Below are positions 54,246 to 64,000 of a stretch of DNA of 64,000 nucleotides, piece after piece; the first letter of the stretch is position 1; the number at the start of each line of letters is the position of its first letter. The stretch spans positions 25,510,117 to 25,574,116 of the forward strand of contig CP154956.1 in assembly GCA_039621445.1 (NCBI GenBank), given 5' to 3'. A program made the translations under genes and the position numbers. This stretch comes from Euglena gracilis. Taxonomy: Eukaryota > Euglenida > Euglenophyceae > Euglenales. Under the pieces are notes generated by a model, which made no database searches, had not been told where the DNA came from, and worked only from the letters and a program-made list of their open reading frames with translations.

Positions 54246-54850
54246 GGGAGCCCGAGGTCCGAGGGCACGGACCTCTGGGCTGATGAACAGATGGAGGTAG
54301 GACCTGATCAACCCTGCCCCCCCTGCCCATCTGCCTTCCTGGTCGGTACCCGGAAAATTTTCGGGTCCCCCACCCCCCACTCCAACTTTCCGCTCGGAAT
54401 GTTGTGCAAAGTAGGAAAGGGTTCATGGGAAAGCTGGCAAGAAAACGTATTTTCGCCAGACCCTTCACTTTGCTTACCCCCCATGGAACTTTTGGTCCAA
54501 GCGGAAATCAAAATCCAAAATTTTTGTGCAAAAGTCAAAATTCTCATTGACACTGGTTGTCGCATTGCACTACTTTTTCGGTTCGGGTTGATACCAACCC
54601 CCCTCTTGGTGAAAGCCAAGAAGCCGATCAAAATTACGACGGCTGACAACACCCCCATGTGCGGTGGTGACTTGGGATGCTTTTTGGACATAGTCCTACC
54701 CCTCATCCCCAAGCACCACTCACACCCCCCCCAACCGCAAAACTTTCCGGATACCTGGGGATATGAATCCGGAATCCATGGTTCTGACGTAATTCTGGGA
54801 TACCCCTTTTTACGTCAGCACCGGCTGGTAGTGGATTGCCACTCCCACGG
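54246..54850 (+). CDS. pro: Family I aspartic protease
   Basis: In the same frame as both gag ORFs after the second TAG. The catalytic motif ILIDTGCRIALL is at about 54541 (Asp-Thr-Gly), and the flap-distal motif VILGYPFL at about 54790, followed by HRLVVDC. This is a retropepsin-like domain of about 110 residues. The frame then reads into a Pro/Ser-rich stretch, and homology to the spacer moves to another frame at about 54845. Confidence 0.85.
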
Positions 54851-55690
54851 TTTGCGCACATCACCACTCTCTTCATTGCCCCCCAAACCTTCATCACCCG
54901 TGGCGTCAACCGCGACAGCCACCAATTTTTCACACCGTTTTCGAAAACTTTTACCCCGTTACCAACCACACCAACCAACGTTTTCCACACCGGGTGTACC
55001 GAGAAAGTTCACCCCCTGCCCGTTGACACACCAACTTTCGTTCCCCATGAGGCAGGGCAAGCGAGTAGCGGTACCCCCCTCGTTCCACTGGGTTACAAGA
55101 CGAAAGCCCAAAGGAGTGAAGTACGTACGGTGTCGAGTAGTCGCCCAGCTGCACCAATACCCCGTTTTCCACCAGATGTATCGCTTTCAGATACCTCTGT
55201 ACACCCCCCAGCAGCTACAACAGCGCATCCCAACTTTTACACACACCCCCACCAGACCAACATGCGCGACCAGGACCACTACTCCGACACTTCCTTCCAA
55301 TGTGTGCACTGTAGGAGAATTTCCGCCCAGCCAGATTTCGATTGTGGATGTTTAGTCCAAACACCAACACTAATCCCGATTTCGCGTAACCATACACTTG
55401 GTTGCGGATCGCAATGCGCGACCGTACATCAAGTGCTCCAACAACGAGGTATTGCCTTGTTGTTTGGGACCGCGAAATCCGTGTCACACACCTCCCCCAC
55501 CTCCATCTGGCATGATATGGACTGGGTATGCACCCATCCAACCCATCAACCCTTGGGAATGCCCCTTGGGAGTGTGGATGACACACCCTTGACCTATGTT
55601 TGCGGATCCCTGAATTGCGTTACCGCTCTTCAACCCGCGAACCAGGTCGACACATACGCGATGCGCGTATGGAACGCATTTAATTTGGTC
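54836..55690 (+). pseudogene. pol: Spacer with Cys-rich module between protease and RT, element C
   Basis: An open frame rich in Pro, Thr and His. Near its end it has a Cys-rich motif: C-V-H-C at 55301-55312 and C-G-C at 55343-55351, conserved in A as C-x-H-C-R-R-I-S-A ... D-F-D-C-G-C-L-V. A region like A then follows (GIALLFG, HQPLGMPLG, VWNAFN). The frame shifts near 55690, so this copy cannot make a continuous Pol without frame changes. Confidence 0.7.
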
Positions 55691-55870
55691 AATACCGTAT
55701 TTTGGAGGAATGGTTCTCCAAAATCGCGGCTTTGGCTGATTCCTTCGATTTGTCGTTGGAAATTGATGCGTTTTCATCAAAAGCGCATGCGCGCTTGTCG
55801 CGATATTGGTCGCGACATACCAACGCATTTCTTAAATTCTGGGGTGATACGGTGCTGTGGATGCATCCTC
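55691..55870 (+). pseudogene. pol: Element C pre-RT segment in a shifted frame
   Basis: Homologous to the A segment around 18760-18930 (WFSKIADMADSFDL). It reads EEWFSKIAALADSFDLSLEID and [11 protein letters not shown], then loses frame near 55870. A is continuous here, so C has small indels on both sides. Confidence 0.8.
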
Positions 55871-58800
55871 CCCCAAAGTTATCCCGGATGTGGTGGAGAA
55901 AATTCTCCGCGATGAAGCGCGAGGAGCTCTCCTCATACCCGTCAATCCGAATGCGGATTGGTTTCACCAACTATCCCATGTGTGTTTTCATTGGTGGGAT
56001 TTACCCGCTGATGTACCACTATTTGAGGATTTTTGTGGTATATTATTACCACCTGTTAAAGAAATCATTTTTCGCGTTTGTTTCTTTGACGCATTCGGAA
56101 TATCCGATGTGCATGTGCCAAGATACCTTGGTACCAATGGGGATGCCACACCCTCAACGCAGATTTCTGCGGTCATTGAGAGTGCGGACCAACATCCCAA
56201 GTCTGCTGATTATTGTTCGCGAATTGCTCGCGAATTTCATGGTGTACTGGATAATCCAGTTTACGCCTGCGACATCGACCCCGCGATTCGCGGTCCGTTC
56301 GGTGTTTGCAAAATCGAGCTCAAGGATGGCGCTAAACCTATGCACCGGAAATTCTTCCGTTGTTCGGGTGAACGCGAACAGGCTCTCAACGAGATGATTG
56401 AGAAGCTCATCCAGCGGAAGTGGATTATCCCTTCCAAGAGCGAGTGGACATCACAAGCTTTTGTGGTGCCCAAACCCGCTGACCAGTCTGGTCAGAAGAA
56501 GTGGAGACTGGTGCTGGATTACCGGTACCTGAACTCCCAAACGAAGGATGACCCCTTCCCGTTACCGCTGATCGAGGATTTGATCACAAAACAATCGGAT
56601 AACCGGTTGTGGTCAATCTTTGATCTGGAAGACGGTTTCCATCAGATGCATTTGCATCCTGATTCGCAACCGTACACGGCATTCGTGACATCCAAGGGTG
56701 TGTACCAATGGACGGTACTCCCCATGGGTGTTAAGAATGGCCCAGCCATGTTTCAACGCATGATCCAGTGGGTTTTGCGCGATTTACCGTTTGCTCTGGT
56801 GTACATCGATGATGTACTGGTGGGAACCCAACCGCCATCCGCGAAATCGGGCGAGGATATCCTCGACCCGCATTACCGCGATGTGCGCGCGGTATTATCC
56901 GCGTTCCAAAAGCATGTGCTTTTTGTGAAGGGTTCCAAAATGCACCTGTTTCGCAAAATTATTAAGTTTTGCGGACACATCCTGAGCAACGGGCAGCGTA
57001 AAGCCGCACCCAGTAAGATGGAGGCCATTAAGAAATGGACTCCTGAGGTCATTAAGACCTTAACGCATTTAAAGGGATTTTTGGGATTAGCCCAATACTA
57101 CGCGATTTACATGAAAGATTTCGCGAAAATCGCGGTACCCCTAACCCGACAACTCAAAAATCGGACACCCGATAACGCAAAAGTCATTTGGGATGACCAA
57201 ATGCGCGAGGCCTTGAATAAAATCAAGGACTTGCTCCTCGAGAACGTGGTTCTCGATATCGCGGATCCATACAAACCGTATGTCCTGGAGGTCGACAGCA
57301 GCGATTACGCTGTTGGCGGGGTTCTTAGCCAGCATAATGCGGCGAATGAACTCCGACCTGTGGCTTTCTTTAGCAGGAAGCTACAGGGCGACAACGGGAA
57401 AGGACAGGTTAAATGGAGCATTCGCGAAAAGGAGACATATGCCATTGTGCTAATTCTCCAGAAGTTCCGCAGCTGGATAGCCAGCAGCTTGGTCCAGATA
57501 CTAGTGTTGACGGATCATGAGAGCCTTCAACACTGGTATACCGAGGACCTGAACAAGGCCATGTCATCAGTTGGCAGAAGATGCCGATGGCATGAGTTCT
57601 TGAGCCAGTTTAACCTGGTGGTAGTTTATACCCAAGGTCACACGCAAAAAGTTGCGGATCCTCTCAGCCGAGCCCCCTGGTATTATCCTGGGAACCCGGA
57701 TGAGGGTGATGCGACTTTTCATGGCAGCCATGAGGCTGACCAGTTCGCACGTCGATCCGACGCTGCGGACAACATGCTCGATTCACTACCGGTTTCCCGG
57801 GTGTATCGCAGCATCGCCATTTCACCATTGCGTGGAAGGCGCCGGCGTGGACGCACTGCCGGACCCCGTCGCATTACGCGTACGGAAACTCCTACCCCCC
57901 TATTTTTCCGCGAATGGGATTATTCGCGTGACCCTATTTATAGTACCATTGTGAATAGACTTCGTAATGGTGAATCCATAGAGAATTACTCTCTATCACC
58001 ATTGCGGCTTATTTTCCGGAATGATTCTGGTTATAAATATTGTATACCCCAAGACCTGGTTGATGATGTGATTTTGAGCTATCACAACCATGGTCACCCT
58101 GGGGCCCCCAAACTTCTTTCACTAGTGGGTCGCAGATATTGCACAACCCTGAGTGAAAAAGAATTATATTCGCGCTGTTTGCGAATTTCGCAACGGTGCC
58201 AAATTTGTCAGGCTGTGAAACCGCGCAGAGGTACCCCCCCTGGTACGATGGACTTTTTCCCCGTACCACCTGACATTTTTACGTCCCTCTGCATGGATTT
58301 TCTCGAACTTGAACCTTGCAAAGGATCAGATGACAAAATTTACGATTACGTTTTTGTTGTCGTCTGTCGGCTGAGTGGGTACATAGTAGCCATTCCATGC
58401 CGGAAAGCAGGGTTGACAGCCCAAATTTTGGCATCCATATTCCTGGAGAAATGCATCTGCTTAATGGGTTTACCGAACGAAATCGTGAGTGATCAAGATC
58501 ACTTGATCTCTTCGCGGTTTTTCACAACTTTGTGCGGTTTACTCGGCATTGAGCAGCATTTTTCCATTATATACCGCCCGAAAGGCAATGGTAGAGCCGA
58601 GGCAGCCGTGAAATCCGTTGTCAATATGCTTCGCCTTTCACTGGCTGACTCGGGTAAGAATTGGTTATCCGTTCTTCATTGGTGTTTATTTTACATCAAT
58701 ACCTTGCCAGGGTTGGTATTACCACACTCACCGTACAAAATTGTTTTCGGACGAGACCCTCCGGCCATAGGGGATATCCCCTCGGAGAGACCCGCCCGAA

Positions 58801-59369
58801 GTAGCGTCAGCTGTGAAACGTGGTTTGCAGAAGTGGAATCACTCCGCTCTGCAGTCCAATCACGTATCACAGAAATTCATTCCAACAAACGGAAATCGTT
58901 TTTACAAAACTTCAACACACCTGTGTATAGTCCAGGTGACCGCGTGTGGGTACGGAATAACCGCACCCGCATGCAATCTTCCAAGCTAGATCCTCTTTGG
59001 CTCGGCCCATGCGAAATTTTGGAGAGGTTAGGTAGTAGCGGGCGATATAAAGTTGCCTTGCCCAACGGGATTGAGGACGTCCATATGGACGACTTCAAAC
59101 CGTACCTAAGCCCCCCAGACGGAAAAGCTATCCCCTGCCTATATTTCAAGCCCCGTTCCAGATTACCTGAAACGGACGACTTTGTGGTCGATAAGATAAT
59201 AGACCACAAGGTCGACAGGGGTGTGCACTACTGGAAAGTTCGCTGGAAAGGGTATGGGCCAGAGGAGGACACTTGGGAGCCAGCATCCAGTTTTGTTGGA
59301 TATGTCCAACAGGATTGGAAGCTGTGGAACAAGCGCAATAACATAGACATAAACATAAACACATTCTGA
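55857..59369 (+). CDS. pol: Family I Pol: RT, RNase H, integrase, chromodomain
   Basis: A 1,170-codon frame. RT spans residues about 135-400, with [28 protein letters not shown] and catalytic YIDD at about residue 316. RNase H starts near residue 475 ([12 protein letters not shown]) and includes [11 protein letters not shown] basic linker ([14 protein letters not shown]) follows near residue 660. The integrase HHCC site is at about 742-785 ([12 protein letters not shown]) and the DDE core has CMDFLELE (about 812), SDQDHLIS (about 878) and [10 protein letters not shown] (about 912). The chromodomain is at about 1106-1155 with [10 protein letters not shown] and DTWEP. All catalytic residues are intact. 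The Met shown is internal; translation must start upstream. The stop is TGA. Confidence 0.95.
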   Translation: MDASSPKVIPDVVEKILRDEARGALLIPVNPNADWFHQLSHVCFHWWDLPADVPLFEDFCGILLPPVKEIIFRVCFFDAFGISDVHVPRYLGTNGDATPSTQISAVIESADQHPKSADYCSRIAREFHGVLDNPVYACDIDPAIRGPFGVCKIELKDGAKPMHRKFFRCSGEREQALNEMIEKLIQRKWIIPSKSEWTSQAFVVPKPADQSGQKKWRLVLDYRYLNSQTKDDPFPLPLIEDLITKQSDNRLWSIFDLEDGFHQMHLHPDSQPYTAFVTSKGVYQWTVLPMGVKNGPAMFQRMIQWVLRDLPFALVYIDDVLVGTQPPSAKSGEDILDPHYRDVRAVLSAFQKHVLFVKGSKMHLFRKIIKFCGHILSNGQRKAAPSKMEAIKKWTPEVIKTLTHLKGFLGLAQYYAIYMKDFAKIAVPLTRQLKNRTPDNAKVIWDDQMREALNKIKDLLLENVVLDIADPYKPYVLEVDSSDYAVGGVLSQHNAANELRPVAFFSRKLQGDNGKGQVKWSIREKETYAIVLILQKFRSWIASSLVQILVLTDHESLQHWYTEDLNKAMSSVGRRCRWHEFLSQFNLVVVYTQGHTQKVADPLSRAPWYYPGNPDEGDATFHGSHEADQFARRSDAADNMLDSLPVSRVYRSIAISPLRGRRRRGRTAGPRRITRTETPTPLFFREWDYSRDPIYSTIVNRLRNGESIENYSLSPLRLIFRNDSGYKYCIPQDLVDDVILSYHNHGHPGAPKLLSLVGRRYCTTLSEKELYSRCLRISQRCQICQAVKPRRGTPPGTMDFFPVPPDIFTSLCMDFLELEPCKGSDDKIYDYVFVVVCRLSGYIVAIPCRKAGLTAQILASIFLEKCICLMGLPNEIVSDQDHLISSRFFTTLCGLLGIEQHFSIIYRPKGNGRAEAAVKSVVNMLRLSLADSGKNWLSVLHWCLFYINTLPGLVLPHSPYKIVFGRDPPAIGDIPSERPARSSVSCETWFAEVESLRSAVQSRITEIHSNKRKSFLQNFNTPVYSPGDRVWVRNNRTRMQSSKLDPLWLGPCEILERLGSSGRYKVALPNGIEDVHMDDFKPYLSPPDGKAIPCLYFKPRSRLPETDDFVVDKIIDHKVDRGVHYWKVRWKGYGPEEDTWEPASSFVGYVQQDWKLWNKRNNIDININTF

Positions 59370-59439
59370 AACGATTTCGTTTTGGAGAATGCGTGTGTTT
59401 TATGTGAATGTTTCGCGTTTATACCACCCCCTGCACTTC

Positions 59440-59463
59440 ATTATTTCTCTATCTTTCTCGCAG
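59440..59463 (+). promoter_or_regulatory. Splice acceptor-like site before tail, element C
   Basis: 'attatttctctatctttctc' followed by GCAG (AG at 59462-59463). It aligns with the acceptors of A and B; a second candidate AG is at 59496-59497 after 'catttcattttc'. The tail ATG is at 59565. A matching donor should lie in the leader; CAG|GTATTA at 50041 is one candidate. Confidence 0.65.
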
Positions 59464-59564
59464 AGTTTTGATTAAGATAGCAGCATTTCATTTTCAGTGC
59501 TCTCGCACTCAAATCGACTGACAACAAGGTTATCCTTAGTTGTCGTCGTCGTTCGGGTAGCATC

Positions 59565-62074
59565 ATGCTGCCTGGGCGCGGACCTGGACCAGGTCCACCA
59601 TGGCCGCAGCCTTCTGGCGCGCCATACCCTCAGTACCCTCAGTATGCTGAGGCCCCGATTCCGGGTGCCCCACATGCTGAGAGGGTTTCAGCCCCGGTAT
59701 TCGCCGCGGCTACCAGCAGCCGGTCCGCATATGCGGTACCAGATCCATCTGCCGTCCAGCAGCCGGCACCTCAGCCACCAGTGCAGCGCAGATCGCGCCT
59801 GCCCCCGTATGCGGGAGAGATGATCTTCCGCACTACGGAGACGTTGGAGCGGGCGATGCGTATGTGCGCACACCCCCCAACGGAGCCCTTTATGCAAGCC
59901 CTTTGGGATGCATACTGTGCTCAGCTGTTGGTGGTAGCCAACACCCCTGTGGCTCAGTGGTGTCCCTGCGGTCAAGCCCTGATGACGGGCAGACGGTATT
60001 TCTCGTCCGCAGCCGATTCCGGCTTCGAACCCGGCGAGACCATGATGGACCTGGGCGTGTATGTGCCGCCCATGCTGCAAACGCAGACGCCGGTGGGATC
60101 CCACACCGTGCATATGCGTGAGCACACGCCCCCACCGGTAGGTGAGGCTGTGCATGTCCCACCTGGGATGACGAGAATTTTTGCTCGCCCGCCCTCGCCG
60201 CAGCGAATGCCGCCGCGCGAGCCGCCAGCGGAGCAATTTGTCTCGCGGTACGCGACGCACGCGGATTACCCGCGCGGCGCACGCGTGCTCCCAGCCGGAC
60301 AGTCGGACGTGCCCTCTGAGGCATACGTCCAACACATGTTCATGCACTGGATGCCACAAGCATCATCGGTCGCCCCTGCCCCTGGCGTTGAGCCACGGAG
60401 GCAGGAGGAGCCCATAGTGGTGGAGGATGAACCTCCCCACCGTGAGGCAGCCCGACCGCCCAGTGCAGCCCCTGTCCAGACTGGGGATGTCCCCCGTCGG
60501 CAGGAGGCTCCCTACTATCATATGGCACCTCCGGGAACCGAGCAGGATGAGCTTGCTCGGCACTTCCTGCAGGAGCCAGTATTCGCGTCTGAAGAGCACC
60601 GGACGAGGTATTACGCCTCTCTGGCTGCCCTTCAGGGTCGTGGATACACCCCCTACCATCCGTACCAGCCGCAGCTGCGGGTGGCGACCCCGGTATTACC
60701 CGGTGAGCCCCCGGCAGGAGCGGCAGGATTACCTGCCACCCTGAAGCGCGATAGGGTTACGGAGAACCTTACCCCACAGCCCAGGCGACCCAGCCCACGG
60801 GACGCGGAAGGCGGTGCGGCAATGCAGGTGGAAGCCAGCCAGGATACCCTGGCCGGGCAACCACCGGCAGTGGCACAGGCAGCGATGAGCCGTCCTGTTG
60901 CCGCAATGCCTCCGCCGATCCCTCCGGTATGGAAGGAGCCGCGACCTCCTACGCCGAAACCAAGCCCACGCCAGGCTCCTAGCCAGCGCCCAGCCACGCC
61001 GTCACCGCGACGTGCAGCGGAACGGCAAGGTCCCTCCCCAGAGATGGAATGGGAAGGTACCGAACCGACTCCTGCCGCACCGAGCGCCCGACCCTCTGGT
61101 ATTCGCCAGACAGGGAAGGACAAAGGTAAGGCTGAGGGCAAAGGCAAGGGAGAAGGCAAAGGCGTGGCCGGCAAAGGTAAGGGTGAGGGCAAGGGTAAGG
61201 GTACAGCCGTGAGGAGGAGGAAGAAAGAACCAGCAGAAGTCCTCTCGGACTTTGAGCAAATGCTCAGGTTCAAGGAGGAGCTGGAGGACGAAGGCTGGCG
61301 AATGCAGCATGATTACCATGTTGCAGGAAACCGCCCCGTCACCCCTCCGGAGGCAGTCATCGAGGTGGTATTACACCACACCGAGAACAGAGTCAGACAA
61401 TTCCATTACGGAATTGACCTGTACGCCTTCGAAGGTGAAGGTGGCAGACCCTTGCTGGATGCCCAGCCGGGTTTCTGGGAACTCTGGTTTTGGCTGGGAT
61501 ACCCCTGCCAGAACTGGGGTCTCTTCAGCGACTCCACTGGCCGCAGTTACCTGCACCAGTTAGGATTTCGGGACCAGCATGTGTTGGCCCGAAGGCTGAA
61601 GGCAATCTTCGACTGTATTCACACAGTCGGGCCCCTCGGTGTGCAGTGGAAATACTACCCACTGAACCCCGACATCGAACGCCTGATCGAGGTGTTGTGG
61701 TGCAACAACCTCCAGGTGTGGCTGGTGAGCCATTACGGCTCCACCTTCCGCGTTAAGCGCGTTTCCCTGGCTTACCCACAGAGGTATGACCTCTGTTGTA
61801 AGTACTGCCGGCAGGAATTTCCTGTCGACTTCTGGGGATTCGGCGTGCGCGGAAGTCCTCCACCGCCTCGGGATAACCCGGGCCTGGAGATGGGACGCCG
61901 CATGCTTATGCATGTGTGCCGCGACGCCCCGGATGTCCAGGGCAAAAGTCGCCGCGTCCATAAGCAGCGTATTTTTATGCTGCAACAGTTCTGGTGGCGA
62001 GCCTGGACCACCTACGTCATGGAGGTGTATATACATCTCCGTGACCCCCAGGACGATAGGCCTGGTATTGAATC
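59565..62074 (+). CDS. Element C tail polyprotein, first part
   Basis: ATG at 59565 (MLPGRGPGPGPP). Residues 80-190 hold the conserved N-terminal domain: TLERAMRMC, LWDAYCAQLLVVAN, QWCPCGQALMTGRRYF. A Pro/Glu/Arg-rich linker follows, with ATLKRDRVTENL, then a basic repeat (KGKAEGKGKGEGKG) at about residue 520. The putative zinc domain then has PGFWELWFWLGYP, CKYCRQEF, DFWGFGVRG (about 61828), MHVCRDAPDV (about 61912), WWRAWTTYVMEVY. A frameshift at about 62075 ends homology in this frame. No known family recognised and no signal peptide or membrane segment. Codon choice is GC-rich. Confidence 0.82.
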
Positions 62075-64000
62075 TTGCCACCAGACTACGGCGACCCCGT
62101 TGAGGGACCTCGTCGTCGTCGGGTTATCGCCGACCTGCGCCCCAACTGGCACCTGGCCGGGATAGACCTGGAGGAACATTTGAGGCGACAGTTTGGCGGT
62201 ACCCTCGACAGGGAGGTATTCCTCCAGCTGATGAATCACCCGAAGGCCATCCTCGACCTGGGTATGCCGATTCTGGCATGCGTGCAGGAGTTCGAGGACG
62301 GGTTTTTCGAGGTCTGGGAAGACACGCGTTACCGCGGCTTCCTGGGCCCGAACAGGCCTGCAAACGCTTGGGTGCAGCCATCATGGCCGCCACCCTGGCC
62401 CAACAGCGCCAGTAGCAGTACGCTGGCCTTTTACAGGCTGGCGGATGCCCAGGGATGCCGATGGCACCCCGACGATCCTCGTTCGCCCGAGGATCTGCGC
62501 GCCTTCATCGCCCCAGAGGATGAACCTCTGGCGCGAAGGAGACGGGAGGCGTCAGTCGCTTCCACCACCGCGATTCCGCGGCGGGAGGAACGCGACCGCA
62601 GCCCCTCCGTCACCATACTGGAGGCAGCGCCGCCGTCTCCGACAGGAACGGCTGTATCATTCGTCTCTGCCCCGCGAGCGGCAGGGGAAAGATCGGTTTC
62701 CCCGGCCCCCGCGACGGCTCCCGTCTGTCCACCGGTAGGTGGAGACCAGGAACTTCCTGAGGAGGAAGGTGAGAACGTGGAGGATATCCTCTACGCTGCT
62801 CTGCATGCTCCGGCACAGCCTCGGCCAGACGAAGCACCCGCAGGGGATATACCTGTGGCTGCAACGCCTGTCCCGACGGCTGAGCCTCCAGCCGAGGTGA
62901 CTGGTATGGTCGTCGAGGATATCCTCGAAGAACCTGCCAGTCCCACAGCACGCACCTCGTTAGGAGGCCGTGTGCTCGGCGCCGTGGTCACTGGCATTAC
63001 TGCCGTGGCTGCTGCACTAACGCCACGAGGTGGAGGTGTAGCATCAAGCTCCGCCGCTGAGGTCGTGGAGACACCAGATGTCGGTGTCCCCACACCCCCA
63101 TCTCCGGCAACAGTGCAACCACCTTCAGGGGATGAACCCCAGCCGACAGAGCCATCTGTCGCACCGGCTACAGCGGAGGATCAACCTCCTGTAGCACCTG
63201 CGCCAGCGGTTGTGGAGGATCAACCTCCTAGACCGGATGTCGAAATGGAAGTGGAGGAGATACCCCCACGACCACCGACACCGCGCAGGGTCCCTGCCGC
63301 CCCGAGGACAATGGCAGAGTTTCTGGGAGCGCCAGCGCCTGTGGAAGCACCGATTCCGGTGACGACCACAGTGCCACGCCTCGTCGGACAGGATGAACCT
63401 GTTCGGCGACGGCCTGCTGAACAACCCCAGGAACGAATGCCAACCCCTCGGAGCGTCATGCGCGACCCAGCGGTCAGTATGCCCGCTTCGCCCAGACGGC
63501 AAACGTCTACTCCGGCACCATCGGCTCCTGATACCAGGAGTAAGCCGCAGGCGTCGTCTCCTGATTCCGGGAGTGCGAAGCCGAAAGGAGGCAAATCGGG
63601 TGCTGCACCCTGTAAGCCCCCTTCCAAAGGCGGTGATGGGAAACCACCACCGAAAGGTGGCGCTGGAGGTCAGACTGGCGGACAGCCGAAAGGCCCTACG
63701 ACAATGCACGACTATTCGGCCGTTGCATCGTCCGGGTACGGCCAGAGCAAACCGAAAGGTAAGGCTCGTGGTCGACAGGCCCAGTCTTCCGCCGGATCGA
63801 CGGATGAGGAGCAGGATGAACCTGCTTCACCTCCTGTGTCTGCGGATGCCCAGCTCTGGACCCAGGATATCCTGACCAGACTAGGCACCGTGGAAGAGAG
63901 GACGAAGAAACTGGCTGCTATTAGGCACCAGAAAGGGTCACTGAATCGATGGATTCAGCCCCTCTTCGTCCGCGGAGAACCTTTCCACTATGTCCCGGAA
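62075..64000 (+). CDS. Element C tail polyprotein, second part, continues past window
   Basis: From about 62081 the homology resumes in another frame: PPDYGDPVEG, LRRQFGGTLDREVF, and LDLGMPILACVQEF, matching A (PPDYVPIRP, RRFGDTLDRA). An acidic, Pro-rich linker of about 400 residues follows, with two VEDIL motifs. KPKGGKSGAAPCKPP lies near 63570. The start of the C-terminal domain (LWTQDILTRLG, LNRWIQPLFVRGEP) is at the window end. The frame is open to base 64000. The Cys/His cluster seen in A would be just outside. Confidence 0.8.
   Translation, partial: MPPDYGDPVEGPRRRRVIADLRPNWHLAGIDLEEHLRRQFGGTLDREVFLQLMNHPKAILDLGMPILACVQEFEDGFFEVWEDTRYRGFLGPNRPANAWVQPSWPPPWPNSASSSTLAFYRLADAQGCRWHPDDPRSPEDLRAFIAPEDEPLARRRREASVASTTAIPRREERDRSPSVTILEAAPPSPTGTAVSFVSAPRAAGERSVSPAPATAPVCPPVGGDQELPEEEGENVEDILYAALHAPAQPRPDEAPAGDIPVAATPVPTAEPPAEVTGMVVEDILEEPASPTARTSLGGRVLGAVVTGITAVAAALTPRGGGVASSSAAEVVETPDVGVPTPPSPATVQPPSGDEPQPTEPSVAPATAEDQPPVAPAPAVVEDQPPRPDVEMEVEEIPPRPPTPRRVPAAPRTMAEFLGAPAPVEAPIPVTTTVPRLVGQDEPVRRRPAEQPQERMPTPRSVMRDPAVSMPASPRRQTSTPAPSAPDTRSKPQASSPDSGSAKPKGGKSGAAPCKPPSKGGDGKPPPKGGAGGQTGGQPKGPTTMHDYSAVASSGYGQSKPKGKARGRQAQSSAGSTDEEQDEPASPPVSADAQLWTQDILTRLGTVEERTKKLAAIRHQKGSLNRWIQPLFVRGEPFHYVPE

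Larger units (their letters stand above)
49603..64000 (+). mobile_element. Element C: most complete family I chromovirus, runs past window end
   Basis: 5' LTR, tripled PBS-like leader, two gag ORFs, protease, Cys-rich spacer, RT-RNase H-integrase-chromodomain, splice acceptor and tail polyprotein. All catalytic motifs are present, with four frameshifts or so (about 54845, 55690, 55870 and 62075). By analogy with A, about 2 kb of tail, small ORF, untranslated DNA and the 3' LTR should follow, giving a total near 16-17 kb. It sits in the coding region of element E. Confidence 0.92.

Noticed and set aside
50268-54850. Reassignment of UAG to a sense codon in the host
   Set aside because: The 1,170-codon pol and other long intact frames contain no in-frame UAG, and UAG is used as a terminator elsewhere; readthrough or decay is simpler.
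59565-64000. Tail interpreted as a retroviral envelope protein
   Set aside because: No signal peptide, no clear membrane-spanning segment, no furin-like site in a suitable context; composition is Pro/Glu/Lys-rich with putative zinc sites.
1-64000. Dinoflagellate spliced-leader relics as host evidence
   Set aside because: I looked for a sequence like the 22-base leader and saw only a chance partial match near 29502, so it does not support a host assignment.

Overview
The window reads as nuclear DNA of a large, repeat-laden eukaryotic genome, not a prokaryote or organelle. There are chromodomain-bearing Ty3/gypsy retrotransposons, pyrimidine-tract/CAG splice-acceptor sequences, a tRNA-derived sequence with Pol III boxes, many microsatellites and minisatellites, and long G, C and T homopolymers. 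The host cannot be fixed from sequence alone. The style of the family II pol proteins recalls dinoflagellate Ty3 elements (recollection, not a search). The primer-binding site (TGGTAGCAGA) matches initiator tRNAs ending TCTGCTACCA, which differs from the usual land-plant form (TGGTATCAGA). A protist or alga is my best guess, at low confidence.

Layout. 1-13.7 kb is almost free of genes. It holds G/C-run DNA, a palindrome array (3594-3932) beside a degenerate tRNA-Met-like sequence (4030-4100, minus), AAGGTTTTTT arrays, an inverted relic of a retrotransposon gag (6105-6575, minus), one probable host exon (7374-7507, minus), and a 3.3 kb composite satellite-like block (8.4-11.6 kb). 13.7-17.8 kb carries an unrecognised Pro/Gln-rich repeat ORF. 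The rest is five retrotransposon copies of two families.

Family I (plus strand): element A (18.1-29.7 kb), element B (29.2-36.9 kb, 5'-deleted) and element C (49.6 kb to beyond the window end, the most complete). Family I has a short LTR, three tandem PBS-like repeats, two gag ORFs and a protease all in one frame separated by UAG codons, and a reverse transcriptase-RNase H-integrase-chromodomain polyprotein. Downstream of pol, in all three copies, is a very large additional polyprotein (the 'tail', about 1,600-1,800 codons) with conserved domains that I cannot assign to a known family. Each copy has a matching 3' splice-acceptor sequence just before the tail start, so the tail is probably expressed from a spliced subgenomic RNA, as env is in retroviruses. 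It does not look like an envelope protein.

Family II (minus strand): element D (39.7-44.1 kb) and element E (45.7-49.6 kb). These are Ty3 chromoviruses with a long low-complexity linker between RNase H and integrase. Both are dead through stops, frameshifts and, in E, loss of a catalytic Asp. Element C is inserted into the coding region of E at position 49602/49603.

How the parts fit: pol proteins are strongly conserved between A, B and C while silent sites and codon choice have diverged, so the lineages stayed functional after splitting. The tail has been kept in all three, which argues that it matters to the element. The 5' half of the window is mostly decayed repeat debris.
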